A stretch of DNA of 64,000 nucleotides, taken from an uncultured bacterium (GTDB lineage: Bacteria > Bacillota > Clostridia > Lachnospirales > Lachnospiraceae). The stretch is from NCBI GenBank assembly GCA_905214675.1, contig CAJMMS010000003.1, positions 1 to 64,000 on the forward strand, given 5' to 3'. The position numbers and the translations under genes were made by a program. The notes under the pieces were generated by a model that saw only the letters and a list, made by a program, of their open reading frames with translations, was not told where the DNA came from and did not search any database. Every line of letters begins with the position of its first letter. Position 1 is the stretch's first letter. Positions 37,140 to 46,660 of this stretch are shown in pieces.

Positions 37140-38237
37140 CTAAATCAGCAGGATATCCGCATCTTTCTGCGGTCCTACCACACGAAAATCACACTTTCCT
37201 GCAAACATATCCATCTGTTTTCCGGTATCTTCTGCTGTAAAATAAAAAATATGTCCAAATGGCTGTTCCTGATATTTCTGTGCATATTCTTCCAGTCCTG
37301 TAAAGGTTCTTTCCTTTCTCTCCAGCGAAAGAAGTCCCTGTATGATCTGTGTAAGACTATCCTGTGAATCAATTTCTTCCACAGCAAACTGCTCTTTTTT
37401 CTGATCATACCAGGCAATCTTATGTATAATGCCTTTTTCCACCAGATTTTCAGAAACAGAAATCAGCTTTTCCATCAATTCTGCCTGATCCGAAGCTTTT
37501 CCGCTCTTTGAAAGTTTTGCGGTTTCAAAAAAAAGTAATACTGCATTTTCAACTGGAAGTCCTGGTTCTCTGACATAAATATCTCCAAGTTTCTGTGATA
37601 TTTTCCAGTGTATCATCTTTGGACTGTCACCTGGCAGATACTCCCGGATTCCAAAGGTTTCTCCCGGATCGTCCCCTTTCTTCTGTTCAGAATATTGTAT
37701 GCTCTCCCAGTCAGTCATAAAACTGTCCCCCACCTGAACTTCCAGCTTTCCGATTTCCGGCAGTACGACCATCGTATCGCCTGCCTCCAGCTTCTGCTCT
37801 GCGCCTGCCAGTCCGAACACATCATATACCATAAGCCTCTGTATCGATATTTTCACTGCACCGCAGCAGGTACTTTTCACACTCCAGGTTGTCTCTGCCT
37901 GCGCTTTTCCGGAAACTGCGCTGCTACTACAATGAATCTCTTCTTCTCCGGTTAGAAGATTATGAAACAGAAGTTCTGCCTGTATCCACCCTGCCGGCAG
38001 TCTGCTGTGATTTTCAAAAATCAGTTTTCCGTAAGTCTGCTGTGATTTTTCTGCTATCTTTGGCACTTCAAAACGGCAGGTTATTTTTGATCTCATAAAG
38101 AGAGATTTCAAAAAACAGATGATAAAAAGCAGCAACGTGGCTGCGGCAACAGTCAGCAACGTAACATTTGCACTTACCAGATATGCAAGTATCAGAAACA
38201 ACATCCAGATACCGGCCAGGATTCTGGATTTTTTCAT
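37140..38237 (-). CDS. DUF58 domain protein
   Basis: 365 aa. Two N-terminal membrane helices (about 5-45), a beta-rich domain, then the DUF58 core with DDPGETFGIREYLPGDSPKM (conserved RxYxPGD and HWK signature, IHWKISQKLGDIYVREP) and a VWA-like C-terminal part. DUF58 proteins occur with MoxR ATPases and transglutaminase-like membrane proteins in many bacteria; the molecular role is not established. It is in tight operon with both here (9 and 6 bp gaps). Confidence 0.92.
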   Translation of the reverse strand: MKKSRILAGIWMLFLILAYLVSANVTLLTVAAATLLLFIICFLKSLFMRSKITCRFEVPKIAEKSQQTYGKLIFENHSRLPAGWIQAELLFHNLLTGEEEIHCSSSAVSGKAQAETTWSVKSTCCGAVKISIQRLMVYDVFGLAGAEQKLEAGDTMVVLPEIGKLEVQVGDSFMTDWESIQYSEQKKGDDPGETFGIREYLPGDSPKMIHWKISQKLGDIYVREPGLPVENAVLLFFETAKLSKSGKASDQAELMEKLISVSENLVEKGIIHKIAWYDQKKEQFAVEEIDSQDSLTQIIQGLLSLERKERTFTGLEEYAQKYQEQPFGHIFYFTAEDTGKQMDMFAGKCDFRVVGPQKDADILLI

Positions 38238-38246
38238 ACCATCCTC

Positions 38247-39176
38247 CTATCTGATCTCCGGAATGGAAATCTGATGCGTAATCTGCTCCATAAGTTCTTC
38301 TGCCTGGATGCCGGCTACTTTCGCATGTGGATGCAGGATCACACGGTGTGCACACACTTTTGCAAATACCTGAAGAACATCATCCGGTATAACATAATCA
38401 CGTCCACTTATGTAAGCTGCAGCTTTTGCCATATTATTCAGTGCCAGTGCTCCTCGCGGACTGACTCCCAACTGAATCCTGTCATTCTGCCTGGTCGCTT
38501 CCACAAGCAGCGTGATATATCTTAAAATGTCTTCTGCCACTTCTACTGCTTTTACTTCCTGCTGCATATTCTGTACTTCTTCTCTTGACGAAATCATCTG
38601 CAACGTATCCAGTGGCTGTTCTTTCTGTCTGTCCCTCAAAATATTGACCTGACTTTCAAAATCCGGATATCCCATGGACAGTTTAATCATAAAGCGGTCC
38701 ATCTGGGACTGTGGCAACATCTGTGTTCCTGCAGATCCAAACGGATTCTGTGTTGCGATCACGGTAAACGGTTTTGGAATTTCATAGGTCTTTCCATCTA
38801 CGGTAGCATTTCCTTCTTCCATCACTTCCAGCAAAGCTGCCTGTGTTTTACTGGATGTACGGTTAATTTCATCCGCCAGAAGGAGATTACACATAACCGC
38901 GCCAGGCTTATACTGGAATTCTTCTGTTTTTCTGTCATACAAAGAAAATCCGACTACATCCGAAGGCGTCACATCCGGAGTGAACTGGATACGATGATAT
39001 TCCATTCCCATAACTTTTGCAAAACTCAGTGCCAGTGTGGTCTTACCAACCCCCGGAATGTCTTCCAAAAGTACATGACCGCCTGCCAGAATTGCCATCA
39101 ACACCTGTTCAATAACCTGTTTCTTTCCTATGATTACTTTTTCAATCTCCTGAACCATCGCTTCTGTTTTTCTCAT
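38247..39176 (-). CDS. MoxR-family AAA+ ATPase
   Basis: 309 aa, standard MoxR length. Walker A in LLEDIPGVGKTTLALSFA, Walker B LLLADEINRTSSKTQAALLE, sensor 1 FTVIATQNPFGSAGTQMLP, the arginine region QSQMDRFMIKLSMGYPD, and the C-terminal lid (GVSPRGALALNNMAKAAAY). Family role: chaperone-like ATPases that activate or assemble partner complexes, often with VWA/DUF58 proteins. Here the potential clients are the co-transcribed surface proteins (inference). Confidence 0.95.
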   Translation of the reverse strand: MRKTEAMVQEIEKVIIGKKQVIEQVLMAILAGGHVLLEDIPGVGKTTLALSFAKVMGMEYHRIQFTPDVTPSDVVGFSLYDRKTEEFQYKPGAVMCNLLLADEINRTSSKTQAALLEVMEEGNATVDGKTYEIPKPFTVIATQNPFGSAGTQMLPQSQMDRFMIKLSMGYPDFESQVNILRDRQKEQPLDTLQMISSREEVQNMQQEVKAVEVAEDILRYITLLVEATRQNDRIQLGVSPRGALALNNMAKAAAYISGRDYVIPDDVLQVFAKVCAHRVILHPHAKVAGIQAEELMEQITHQISIPEIR

Positions 39177-39209
39177 AAAGCTTTCTCACTTTCTATGTTT
39201 TTTCTATTT

Positions 39210-40445
39210 TTATAGGCGCTTTTCATGCTGCCTTTTTCTTTTTTTGTTCACAGCTACAATGACTGCCAGTACTGCCGTCACAAGAACCACCGCAAGAACT
39301 ATATTCATTAAAACACTGCTGTTTTTGGAAAGCATTGATGTTTTTTCCGGTCGCAGATCAAACAGCCTTCGCATATTATTTTTGTACCGACAAAAAGCAG
39401 TCAGTGCATATGCCGCCTGTCCCCCTGCCAGAAGATCCGACTCATCCGGAATAGATGCTGGATTTGAAGCATCATAAACATATGCATGCACAAATCCGCC
39501 GTCCTCCTGCCGGAAGCTCATCAGATTATCCAAAACCGTATTTCCATTTTTTATAAAACGACTGTCTGTTTCCAGATCAATGCCAAGGCTGCAAAGCGCC
39601 GTCAGAACCTGGGCACAGCTCTCGGAACTTTCCGTTCCGGTATCCATGGAAGAACAAAAACCTCCATCGGCTTCCTGATGCTCGGAAATCCAGTTAAGTG
39701 CCAGGTCTGCCGTTTTTTTCACTTCCGCATCGTTTTCATAATAGGGTGCCAGCGCTGTCAGTGCCATTGCCGTAATATCCACATCAGACTGCCCGGAACC
39801 CGCTGAAAGTGAAAATCCTCCATCGCTTTCCTGTGCATTTTGCAGTTCCTCCAATATCTCATCACGACTCTGATAAGCATCCTGCGGAACTTCGTAATCA
39901 CCGGAATCCAGCGTGATCAGTCCCCAGATCAGTCCATTTGTTCCCTGGGTATCCAGCGGCTCCGTTTTGCCGCGGTTGTAAGTTCCATCAGCAATCAGAT
40001 TGATGGTCTTTTTTCCTTCCATATCTGTCACAGACTGTGGATCACTTCCAAGCGCCGCAAGTACCAGCGCTGCTCTCTGATATTCCGTTGCTTTTCCCAG
40101 TTTTTCCTTTTGGGTTCCATATTTTTTTGCAATCACAGTTTCCACCGCTCTGGCATAACTTTTGTAGTCTGCCGGATAACCGCTTCTTGCCGCCGCAAAT
40201 GCAAACCAGTCATTTACCGAAGTATCTGCTCCTTCCAGAAACGTTTCATCCAACAGTTCTTGTGCACCTGTTATGTTTTTCCCCCATTCGAAAATTCCCC
40301 GGATGGTATCTTTCAGTTCTTCCTGTGTATATGTCCTGTTTTCCGCCTGTACCAAATGTTCCTCTGCCGCGGGACTGCCAATGACAAGTGAAACTGCCAT
40401 AACAACAGCCGCAGCGATCACATAATTTTTGTTTTTCATTACCAT
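39210..40445 (-). CDS. Membrane-anchored alpha/alpha-barrel protein (prenyltransferase-like, intrinsic-factor alpha-domain fold)
   Basis: 411 aa. Signal peptide (about 1-30), extracellular domain about 35-365, C-terminal membrane helix (about 375-400, MNIVLAVVLVTAVLAVIVAV) and a basic cytoplasmic tail. The domain carries the repeated QEx-DGGF signature of squalene cyclase/prenyltransferase-type alpha/alpha toroids (QNAQESDGGFSLSAG, HQEADGGFCSS, RQEDGGFVHAY) with interleaved SDVDITAMALTALAPYY helices. The catalytic Asp-rich motif of terpene cyclases is not evident. The same fold makes up the N-terminal domain of transcobalamin and intrinsic factor. Start overlaps the stop of the preceding DUF4430 gene (ATGGTAATG); either ATG is possible. 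Confidence 0.85.
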   Translation of the reverse strand: MVMKNKNYVIAAAVVMAVSLVIGSPAAEEHLVQAENRTYTQEELKDTIRGIFEWGKNITGAQELLDETFLEGADTSVNDWFAFAAARSGYPADYKSYARAVETVIAKKYGTQKEKLGKATEYQRAALVLAALGSDPQSVTDMEGKKTINLIADGTYNRGKTEPLDTQGTNGLIWGLITLDSGDYEVPQDAYQSRDEILEELQNAQESDGGFSLSAGSGQSDVDITAMALTALAPYYENDAEVKKTADLALNWISEHQEADGGFCSSMDTGTESSESCAQVLTALCSLGIDLETDSRFIKNGNTVLDNLMSFRQEDGGFVHAYVYDASNPASIPDESDLLAGGQAAYALTAFCRYKNNMRRLFDLRPEKTSMLSKNSSVLMNIVLAVVLVTAVLAVIVAVNKKRKRQHEKRL

Positions 40446-42559
40446 TCATACCCCCAGTCGTCAGAACCCCCTGTCATATCCTGTCCGATATCGGCTCCAT
40501 ATGCCAGTGTAAAACGCAGCCGCAGTGTATCACCATTCTGGAAACAGTAATCACTCAATCCATAGTTCGGATAGACTCCGTTTACCTGGTACATCCAGCC
40601 ACTTCCTTTTGTAAAATCATACTCGCCAAGACTGTCTGCCGCAGAATCCGAAATCTCAAATCCATGTTCTTCCAGTTTTTCTCTTAAATCATCCGGTATC
40701 TTTCCGGTCACAAAATTGCTGTCCGAACTGATCCTTGCCAGATAAAATCCCGTTTCATAATTTCCGGTATAGTCTACCGAATAGCCATTGTCCTGAAGCA
40801 CACGCACCATCGTCTCTGCCGCCGTCTCACCTTCATAAATATCCACATCCTGCGACAGCAAAATTCCACTTCCTACAGTTGTTGCCTCCACACTGATATG
40901 GACCGTTCCGATCCGCTCGCCGCTTTCTGCTGCTGTACAGAAAATACTGTAAGTCAGTTCCGTCGTGTTATCCTCTGCATCTGTGACTGCGATGATCATG
41001 GTATTATAACCTTTTGTCAGTTCCGTATGATAACTTACATCACCGCTGTTCTCCCATATCAGACCGGTAACATTGTCTCCATTATCACCAAAACAGGAAA
41101 TCTGAATCTGATCCGCCCCAAGACCTGCTCCATGATAATCATATGCCTGCACCTGAAAACTTAAGTTCTTTCTCTGCGTCTCCAGACTGCTTCCAGGATC
41201 GCCAAGAGTACAGTTCACTCTCGGTGCTTCTTCGTTGCCTTCTCCGTCTCCATCCCCACTGTTCTGCTTTACATAAGTCACCGTATAAGTAAGTTCTTCA
41301 CGGACTTCGTCCTGTTCCGCACGGAGTGTAATGTGATTCTCACCTTCTTCCAGCAGTATCTCATAGTTATCTCCATCTGTCGGTGAAAGCACCTGTCCGT
41401 CCAGCTCTACACTGAGATTTTCTATTTTATCACTGCCCATAAAAGCCTGCACATAAAATGAATATTTCTTCTTATATACTTCTTTGTCCTCCAGATCAGT
41501 ATCAAAACGAATATTCTGGTTCTGAGGCTTTTCGTAAATCACCGTGTAGGTTTCCTGCACGCTTTTTCCGCTTTTTTCTGCTTTTAATACAATCTGGTTT
41601 TCGCCTTCCTGCAAAGGAACATCCTGATAATTCCAGTTTTCGTCTGCCTTTATTTCTGTTCCATTTACCGTTGCCATCAGTGCGAACGTCTCTTTTCCAA
41701 GCTGCGCCCAGGCACGGAAAGAAATGTGATCACTCTTTACAGTCTGGTCTTTCAGATTTGTCTGGATCAGTAGTTTTTCTTCTTCAAAATAAAGTATGTA
41801 CTCTTTGGAAACGGCAAAAGTACTTCCATCCTTCTGCTGATAAGTCACCGCTACCAGAATTTTATTTTCCCCATGTGCCAGTTTCAGTGTTCCACGGTAT
41901 GCCGTTGCTCTGCCATCATTTAACGTATTTTCCGTTTTCAGCACTTTCAGATCTGTGAGCTGCTCAATTTCGTAGCTGTAGTCTGCCTGGCTGACCGTAC
42001 TACCATTTTCAATCGTTGTCCAGAAATACTGCTGGTCTTTTTTTCCGTCTTTTTCTTTTTTCTTATTTCCGGAATCCCCTTTCTCTGAGCCTGATTTTTT
42101 CTTATCTTTCTGACTTGCTGCACCGCTTTCATTCCCATTTGTACCAGATGCACTGCCAGAGCTGTTTCCATTTGTCTGACTTGTACCTCTTCCAGAAGAG
42201 GACGGTATCGTTCCTTTTTGATTTTCCTGTTTCTGTGCAGCTTCTTCTGATGCTGCTTTATTTGTTTCACTTTCCGGCTGATCCTGGCTCCTGGTTTCTG
42301 TCTGTGGCTGTGAATCCTGCCGGCCGCTTCCATCGCTTTCCTGCTGATCTGCCAGCACTTCTTTTGTACCGCTTAACATAACCATGGAACTTTTTTCCAT
42401 GCCGGTGATCGGATTTGCCGGTATCTGTTCTTTCTGTGTACGGATACCGGAAACCATCACACCTGCAAACAGCACAACAAGCAGCAGTGCCATAACGGCA
42501 CCTGCTGCTTCTGAATGTCTTTGCAACTTTTTCACAATCTTCTGAAAAAGCTCTCTCAT
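40439..42559 (-). CDS. Membrane-anchored DUF4430 (transcobalamin C-terminal-like) protein
   Basis: 706 aa. Signal-anchor helix (about 20-39), a Ser/Gln/Gly/Lys-rich wall-spanning linker (about 60-175), three or four cadherin/Ig-like beta domains each ending in a LxEGENxIxLxA-type strand (VPLQEGENQIVLKAEKSG, LLEEGENHITLRAEQ; about 180-545), and a C-terminal DUF4430 domain (about 555-690) with EGETAAETMVRVLQDNGYSV, YETGFYLARI, GSGWMYQVNGVYPNYG and GDTLRLRFTLAYG. DUF4430 is the domain family named after the C-terminal beta domain of transcobalamin/intrinsic factor. Gly/Asp/Trp-rich end. The downstream barrel gene overlaps it. Confidence 0.87.
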   Translation of the reverse strand: MRELFQKIVKKLQRHSEAAGAVMALLLVVLFAGVMVSGIRTQKEQIPANPITGMEKSSMVMLSGTKEVLADQQESDGSGRQDSQPQTETRSQDQPESETNKAASEEAAQKQENQKGTIPSSSGRGTSQTNGNSSGSASGTNGNESGAASQKDKKKSGSEKGDSGNKKKEKDGKKDQQYFWTTIENGSTVSQADYSYEIEQLTDLKVLKTENTLNDGRATAYRGTLKLAHGENKILVAVTYQQKDGSTFAVSKEYILYFEEEKLLIQTNLKDQTVKSDHISFRAWAQLGKETFALMATVNGTEIKADENWNYQDVPLQEGENQIVLKAEKSGKSVQETYTVIYEKPQNQNIRFDTDLEDKEVYKKKYSFYVQAFMGSDKIENLSVELDGQVLSPTDGDNYEILLEEGENHITLRAEQDEVREELTYTVTYVKQNSGDGDGEGNEEAPRVNCTLGDPGSSLETQRKNLSFQVQAYDYHGAGLGADQIQISCFGDNGDNVTGLIWENSGDVSYHTELTKGYNTMIIAVTDAEDNTTELTYSIFCTAAESGERIGTVHISVEATTVGSGILLSQDVDIYEGETAAETMVRVLQDNGYSVDYTGNYETGFYLARISSDSNFVTGKIPDDLREKLEEHGFEISDSAADSLGEYDFTKGSGWMYQVNGVYPNYGLSDYCFQNGDTLRLRFTLAYGADIGQDMTGGSDDWGYEW

Positions 42560-42593
42560 ACCTTCCTCCTGTCATTTTACAAGAAAATCCTTC

Positions 42594-45500
42594 TTATTTA
42601 ACTTTTACCGAACGGATCTTACTGTACTTTCCGGTGTATTTTTTTCCACCTACCATTTTATACGCCCGGATCCGGAAATAATATTTTTTGCCGGATTTCA
42701 GTTTTTTCCAGGTCAGCTTTGCTGTGGATGCTTTTTTTATATTCTTTGCCCGCTTCCAGTTTTTCTTTTTCCCAACCGCATAGAAAATTTCATACCCTGA
42801 CGCATCTTTGATCTTCTTCCATTTCAACACTGCTTTTTTCTGTTTTGATGTTTTCAGTGATATAAACGAAACTTTTTGCACAGAAACGGTAAGATTCTGT
42901 TTTGGGTCTGCCGGCTGTGGTGCGGGCTGTACCTGCTGTTCTTCTGTAACCGTCACGTTTATGTCTGCCGTAACCTGCGGATATTCGGCACAGTATGCCG
43001 TGATCACCGCTTCTCCGGCTGCCTGTGCCCGGATCTGTCCGGATGCATCCACCTCTGCGATCTGTGGCTGGCTGCTGCGATAGCTGATATTCGCTGTCAC
43101 ATTTACATCTCCCGGAAGAAGTTCTGCTTTCAGCATATGCGTAGTACCCTTTTTCAGCATTACTGCCGTTTCCGTAAATGCAATCCGCTCCGGAAGCACC
43201 TCTACTTTTAAGGTGCAGTTTGCTGTCAGCTCTCCAACATGTGCAGATACAACGGTTTCTCCACCGGCCACGGCTGTTACAACTCCGTTTTCCACTGATG
43301 CAACCGAAGAATCTGCCACATTCCAGACAACCGTTTTATCGCTGATGGTATCTTCCGGATCGTATGACACGTTAAGTGTCACCTGTTCTCCTTTTTTCAG
43401 AGTGACTTCTGTTTTGTCCAGTGCGATGTTTTTCAGAACAAGCGATTCCAGCCTTGCATATTCTGCCTCTGCATCCGTCAGCACTTTCAGGATTTCTTCA
43501 CTGACATACTGTTTCTGATTTTCCAGCAGTGCATCGTAAGCCGCTCTTGCTTTTGCAATATCTTCCCGGCTGTTTAAGGTCACTTCCCCGATGCCATTTA
43601 TCTTGTCGATCGCCGCCTGTGCCTGACTTCTGTTGTATTTCAGATCTGCCAGTTTATTTTCCGCCTGTGCAAGCAGTTCGTAATTTGTAACCAGATTTTT
43701 CTGTGCTGCTGTCAGTGCACTGTAATCTTTTCGAAGTGCCGTCAGCGTTTCTTCACTATCAAATGTAATCTCTCCAAGAGATGCGATCCGCTCCATGATA
43801 GCTGCTGCAACAGCAGTATCCTTTTTCAGCGTTTCGAGTCCCATCTCCTGTGCTACCAGTGAATAATAATTGCTCACCAGTGCCTGCTGTACATTGCTCA
43901 TCGCATCAAAATCATTTCTTATCTGCAAAAGCACTGCTTCATCTTCCAGCTTCACATCACCGCCCGCCGCCGCAATACGGATCTCCATTGCCTGTGCCGC
44001 CTCATAATCTGCATCGGTCATCTTCTGCTGTGCAAGTTCCTGAAGCTGCTTTTCTTTTTCCTGAATCTTTCCGATCAGTGTTTCATCCACCTGTTTTTTC
44101 TCTTCATCGCTCAATTTCAGCCAGGCTGCATGTGCACGCATGACAAGCAGAAGACTGTCATCCTCGATGGATACGGTCTCCGGAATCCGCCCTGCACAGC
44201 TTAGAAATGCATCAATCTTATCTTTCTGTTCCAGAAGTTCCGTAATTCTCTTCTCTGCATTTTCCAGTATCTTCCGCGTACGCTCCGGTACCAGCGCTTT
44301 CTGATTTTCTGTCAGCGCCCCAAACGCCTCTCTCGCCGCTGCGATCTCCTCTCTTGCGTCCAGTGTCACTTCTCCGATTGCTTCAATCTGTGCGATCACC
44401 GCATCGGCTTTTGCTTTGTTTTCCTTCAACTGGGCAATCTTCTCTTCTGCATTTGTCAGAACGGACAGGTTTTCTACCATTGCCTTTTCTTCTTCTGTCA
44501 GTGCATCATAAGCATTTCTTGCCTGTACTACCTGCTGTTCATCCGCAAGCGTCAGTTCTTTCTCCAGAGCAGCGATCATGCTGCTGACCTGCTGTGCCTG
44601 ATTCATGCTCGCAAGCAATGCCTGAAGTTCTTTTTCTTTTTTCAGGAACGTATTGTAGGTAGCCGCCGTGATCCGCTCCCGCTCGATGTCCAGCATGGAA
44701 TCGTAGAGTTCTCTTGCCTTTTCAATATCTTCCTTGTCTGAAATTGTGGTTGCATGGCCAGACAGACGATTAACAATCGTGTAAAATTGATTTGCTTTTT
44801 CCGTGTTGACTGTCCATTTCGCATAAAACGTCTTATCACCATAACTGTGTGCCGGAATTTCTGTCACTTTATTTCCGGTAAATTCTGCATTGGTATACCA
44901 TCCGTCAAATTTGCATCCTGCTTTTGTGATCTCTTCTGCGGTTGGCAGGGTAATCTGATCTTGTGGACTGTAGCTGTCAGGAACGGTAAAACCTTCTGCC
45001 AGCGTTCCACCATTCAGTTCCAGCTTCAGCGCATAGCTTGGCTGACCGTACTGCGCATAAAGTATGATATCCTGTTCCGGCATGGAAAGCACTTCCCCCG
45101 GATAATAGCTGATTCCACTGCCGTCTGGCTCGGTATTCCACTCCGTCAGAAGTACCTCTGCCCCTTCGGACACCTCCCCTTCCGATAACAGAACTTCTGC
45201 ATATGGTGAAGCTTCCACGGTAAACGTCTCACTCTCCTGCTGTCCGTCATAAGTAATCGTATACTGCTTTGCCGCAGCATTTACATAACTTCCGTCAATC
45301 TGATCCTGCATATCGAAAAGAGTATTTTCTCCATGTTCAAATCGATCGTATGCGATCAGTCCATAAAGCGCCTGATCTGTTGCCATCGGATTGACTGTTG
45401 TACCAGAACCGCCGCCCCCGTCATAGCCTGCTGTTACATGTTTAAATCCGCCAATCGAAGCACTGCTTCCGCTTCCTGCTGCCCAGAAAGTCAGAAGGGC

Positions 45501-46568
45501 ATCCACCATATTGTCTGTATAAACGCCGTCCTGCTTCGCACCTTCTTTTACAAAACTGCAGGTTTCAGCGATATGCGGCAGCTCCACCTCATCGGATTTT
45601 GGATCGATCCCCATCTCCAGCAGCGGCATCATTGCCCAGACCGTGGACTCGCTGTTGACCGTTCCCCAGCTCTCAAACCCGCCATTTTTCTTCTGCATCT
45701 TTGAAAGCACCAGAATACCACGTTCCACTGCGCAGGCAAATTCTTCATAGCTATGTTCTGCTCCGGTTTCGTTGTATTTTTCTTCATTTCTATAATAAGG
45801 TGCAAATGCAGTGAGTGCCATACCGGTAATATCCACATCCGGTTTCTTACCAGTCAGTGCAAAACCGCCCTGTACACCTTCTGCATCTGTAATCTCCAGA
45901 TTTAAAATGTAATCCAGCATTTTTCCAAAAGTATTTGCCGTATCCGGATCGTCTGTCTCATTAAATGCATAATCACCACTATTCATGGAAATTGTTTCCC
46001 AGATCGGGCCATTGATTCCCTGTTTATAAGAAAAAGAAAAGGACTCTGATAATTTTTCAATAAAATCATATTTTCCTGCTACGTTTCTGATATCATATCC
46101 CATTGCTGTCAACGTCAGGATCAGTCTGGACCACTCCGTGGATTTCGACCTGTCCAGTACACCTTCTTTTTCGTCCACATAAGCTTCTACCCGTCCCAGA
46201 TAGTCTTCAAAATAATTTTCCGGAATACTGTTGATATAATCCGCACCAGTGTACATTCCTCTGAGCAGATCCCACACGGACCATTCTCCAAAGGTACTGC
46301 CGACCGTCGGATACTCTGTACCTGATTTTTCTGACTGTTCTATCTGATTCTCCAGAATATATTTTGCTGCTGCATTGATATAAAAACGTACTCCCGGCTG
46401 CTCATCTTTCCAGAAGCGAAGCTTCAGATTATCGGCAAACTTATCCTGATCCCATGCTTCCGCATGAACTTTAACAGGAATCTGGACAGATGACAGAACT
46501 ACCACTGCCGACAAAATTCCTGCAAGAATCCGTTTACCATAACCCTGTTTTTTTGTTTTTCTGCTCAT
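42594..46568 (-). CDS. Giant secreted protein: alpha/alpha barrel, InlB repeats, helical stalk, BIG2, FN3-like
   Basis: 1324 aa. Signal peptide (about 1-36, ends VHA). Residues about 40-425: prenyltransferase-like alpha/alpha barrel, homologous in motif to the 411-aa protein (PDVDITGMALTAFAPYYRNE, KMQKKNGGFESWG, VTAGYDGGGGSG). About 435-590: two InlB B-repeat/Flg_new modules (LTEWNTEPDGSGISYYPGE, FDGWYTNAEFTGNK). About 590-1040: approximately seven helical repeats with the pattern IGEVTLDxxEEIxxAREAFxALTxNQ in shortened forms. About 1043-1206: two BIG2 domains. About 1236-1324: FN3-like domain (AVLKWKKIKDASGYEIFYAV, KYYFRIRAYK). No LPXTG, so wall attachment is unexplained. Second gene of the riboswitch unit, 92 bp after the first. 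Confidence 0.87.
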   Translation of the reverse strand: MSRKTKKQGYGKRILAGILSAVVVLSSVQIPVKVHAEAWDQDKFADNLKLRFWKDEQPGVRFYINAAAKYILENQIEQSEKSGTEYPTVGSTFGEWSVWDLLRGMYTGADYINSIPENYFEDYLGRVEAYVDEKEGVLDRSKSTEWSRLILTLTAMGYDIRNVAGKYDFIEKLSESFSFSYKQGINGPIWETISMNSGDYAFNETDDPDTANTFGKMLDYILNLEITDAEGVQGGFALTGKKPDVDITGMALTAFAPYYRNEEKYNETGAEHSYEEFACAVERGILVLSKMQKKNGGFESWGTVNSESTVWAMMPLLEMGIDPKSDEVELPHIAETCSFVKEGAKQDGVYTDNMVDALLTFWAAGSGSSASIGGFKHVTAGYDGGGGSGTTVNPMATDQALYGLIAYDRFEHGENTLFDMQDQIDGSYVNAAAKQYTITYDGQQESETFTVEASPYAEVLLSEGEVSEGAEVLLTEWNTEPDGSGISYYPGEVLSMPEQDIILYAQYGQPSYALKLELNGGTLAEGFTVPDSYSPQDQITLPTAEEITKAGCKFDGWYTNAEFTGNKVTEIPAHSYGDKTFYAKWTVNTEKANQFYTIVNRLSGHATTISDKEDIEKARELYDSMLDIERERITAATYNTFLKKEKELQALLASMNQAQQVSSMIAALEKELTLADEQQVVQARNAYDALTEEEKAMVENLSVLTNAEEKIAQLKENKAKADAVIAQIEAIGEVTLDAREEIAAAREAFGALTENQKALVPERTRKILENAEKRITELLEQKDKIDAFLSCAGRIPETVSIEDDSLLLVMRAHAAWLKLSDEEKKQVDETLIGKIQEKEKQLQELAQQKMTDADYEAAQAMEIRIAAAGGDVKLEDEAVLLQIRNDFDAMSNVQQALVSNYYSLVAQEMGLETLKKDTAVAAAIMERIASLGEITFDSEETLTALRKDYSALTAAQKNLVTNYELLAQAENKLADLKYNRSQAQAAIDKINGIGEVTLNSREDIAKARAAYDALLENQKQYVSEEILKVLTDAEAEYARLESLVLKNIALDKTEVTLKKGEQVTLNVSYDPEDTISDKTVVWNVADSSVASVENGVVTAVAGGETVVSAHVGELTANCTLKVEVLPERIAFTETAVMLKKGTTHMLKAELLPGDVNVTANISYRSSQPQIAEVDASGQIRAQAAGEAVITAYCAEYPQVTADINVTVTEEQQVQPAPQPADPKQNLTVSVQKVSFISLKTSKQKKAVLKWKKIKDASGYEIFYAVGKKKNWKRAKNIKKASTAKLTWKKLKSGKKYYFRIRAYKMVGGKKYTGKYSKIRSVKVK

Positions 46569-46614
46569 TTCTCCACACTCCTGTATTTTTTAAGTGTATT
46601 TAAAAGATGATCCC

Positions 46615-46636
46615 GGGGGGCAGGCTTCTGCCCCCC
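46615..46636 (-). other. Intercistronic GC-rich hairpin
   Basis: GGGGGGCAG (46615-46623) pairs perfectly with CTGCCCCCC (46628-46636), 4-nt loop. On the minus strand there is no T-run directly after it, only TCTTTTAAA about 10 nt on. It may be a partial terminator or a processing/stabilising hairpin that sets different levels for the 2264-aa and 1324-aa proteins. Confidence 0.6.
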
Positions 46637-46660
46637 TGACCACCATCTTCTGCTTTACAG

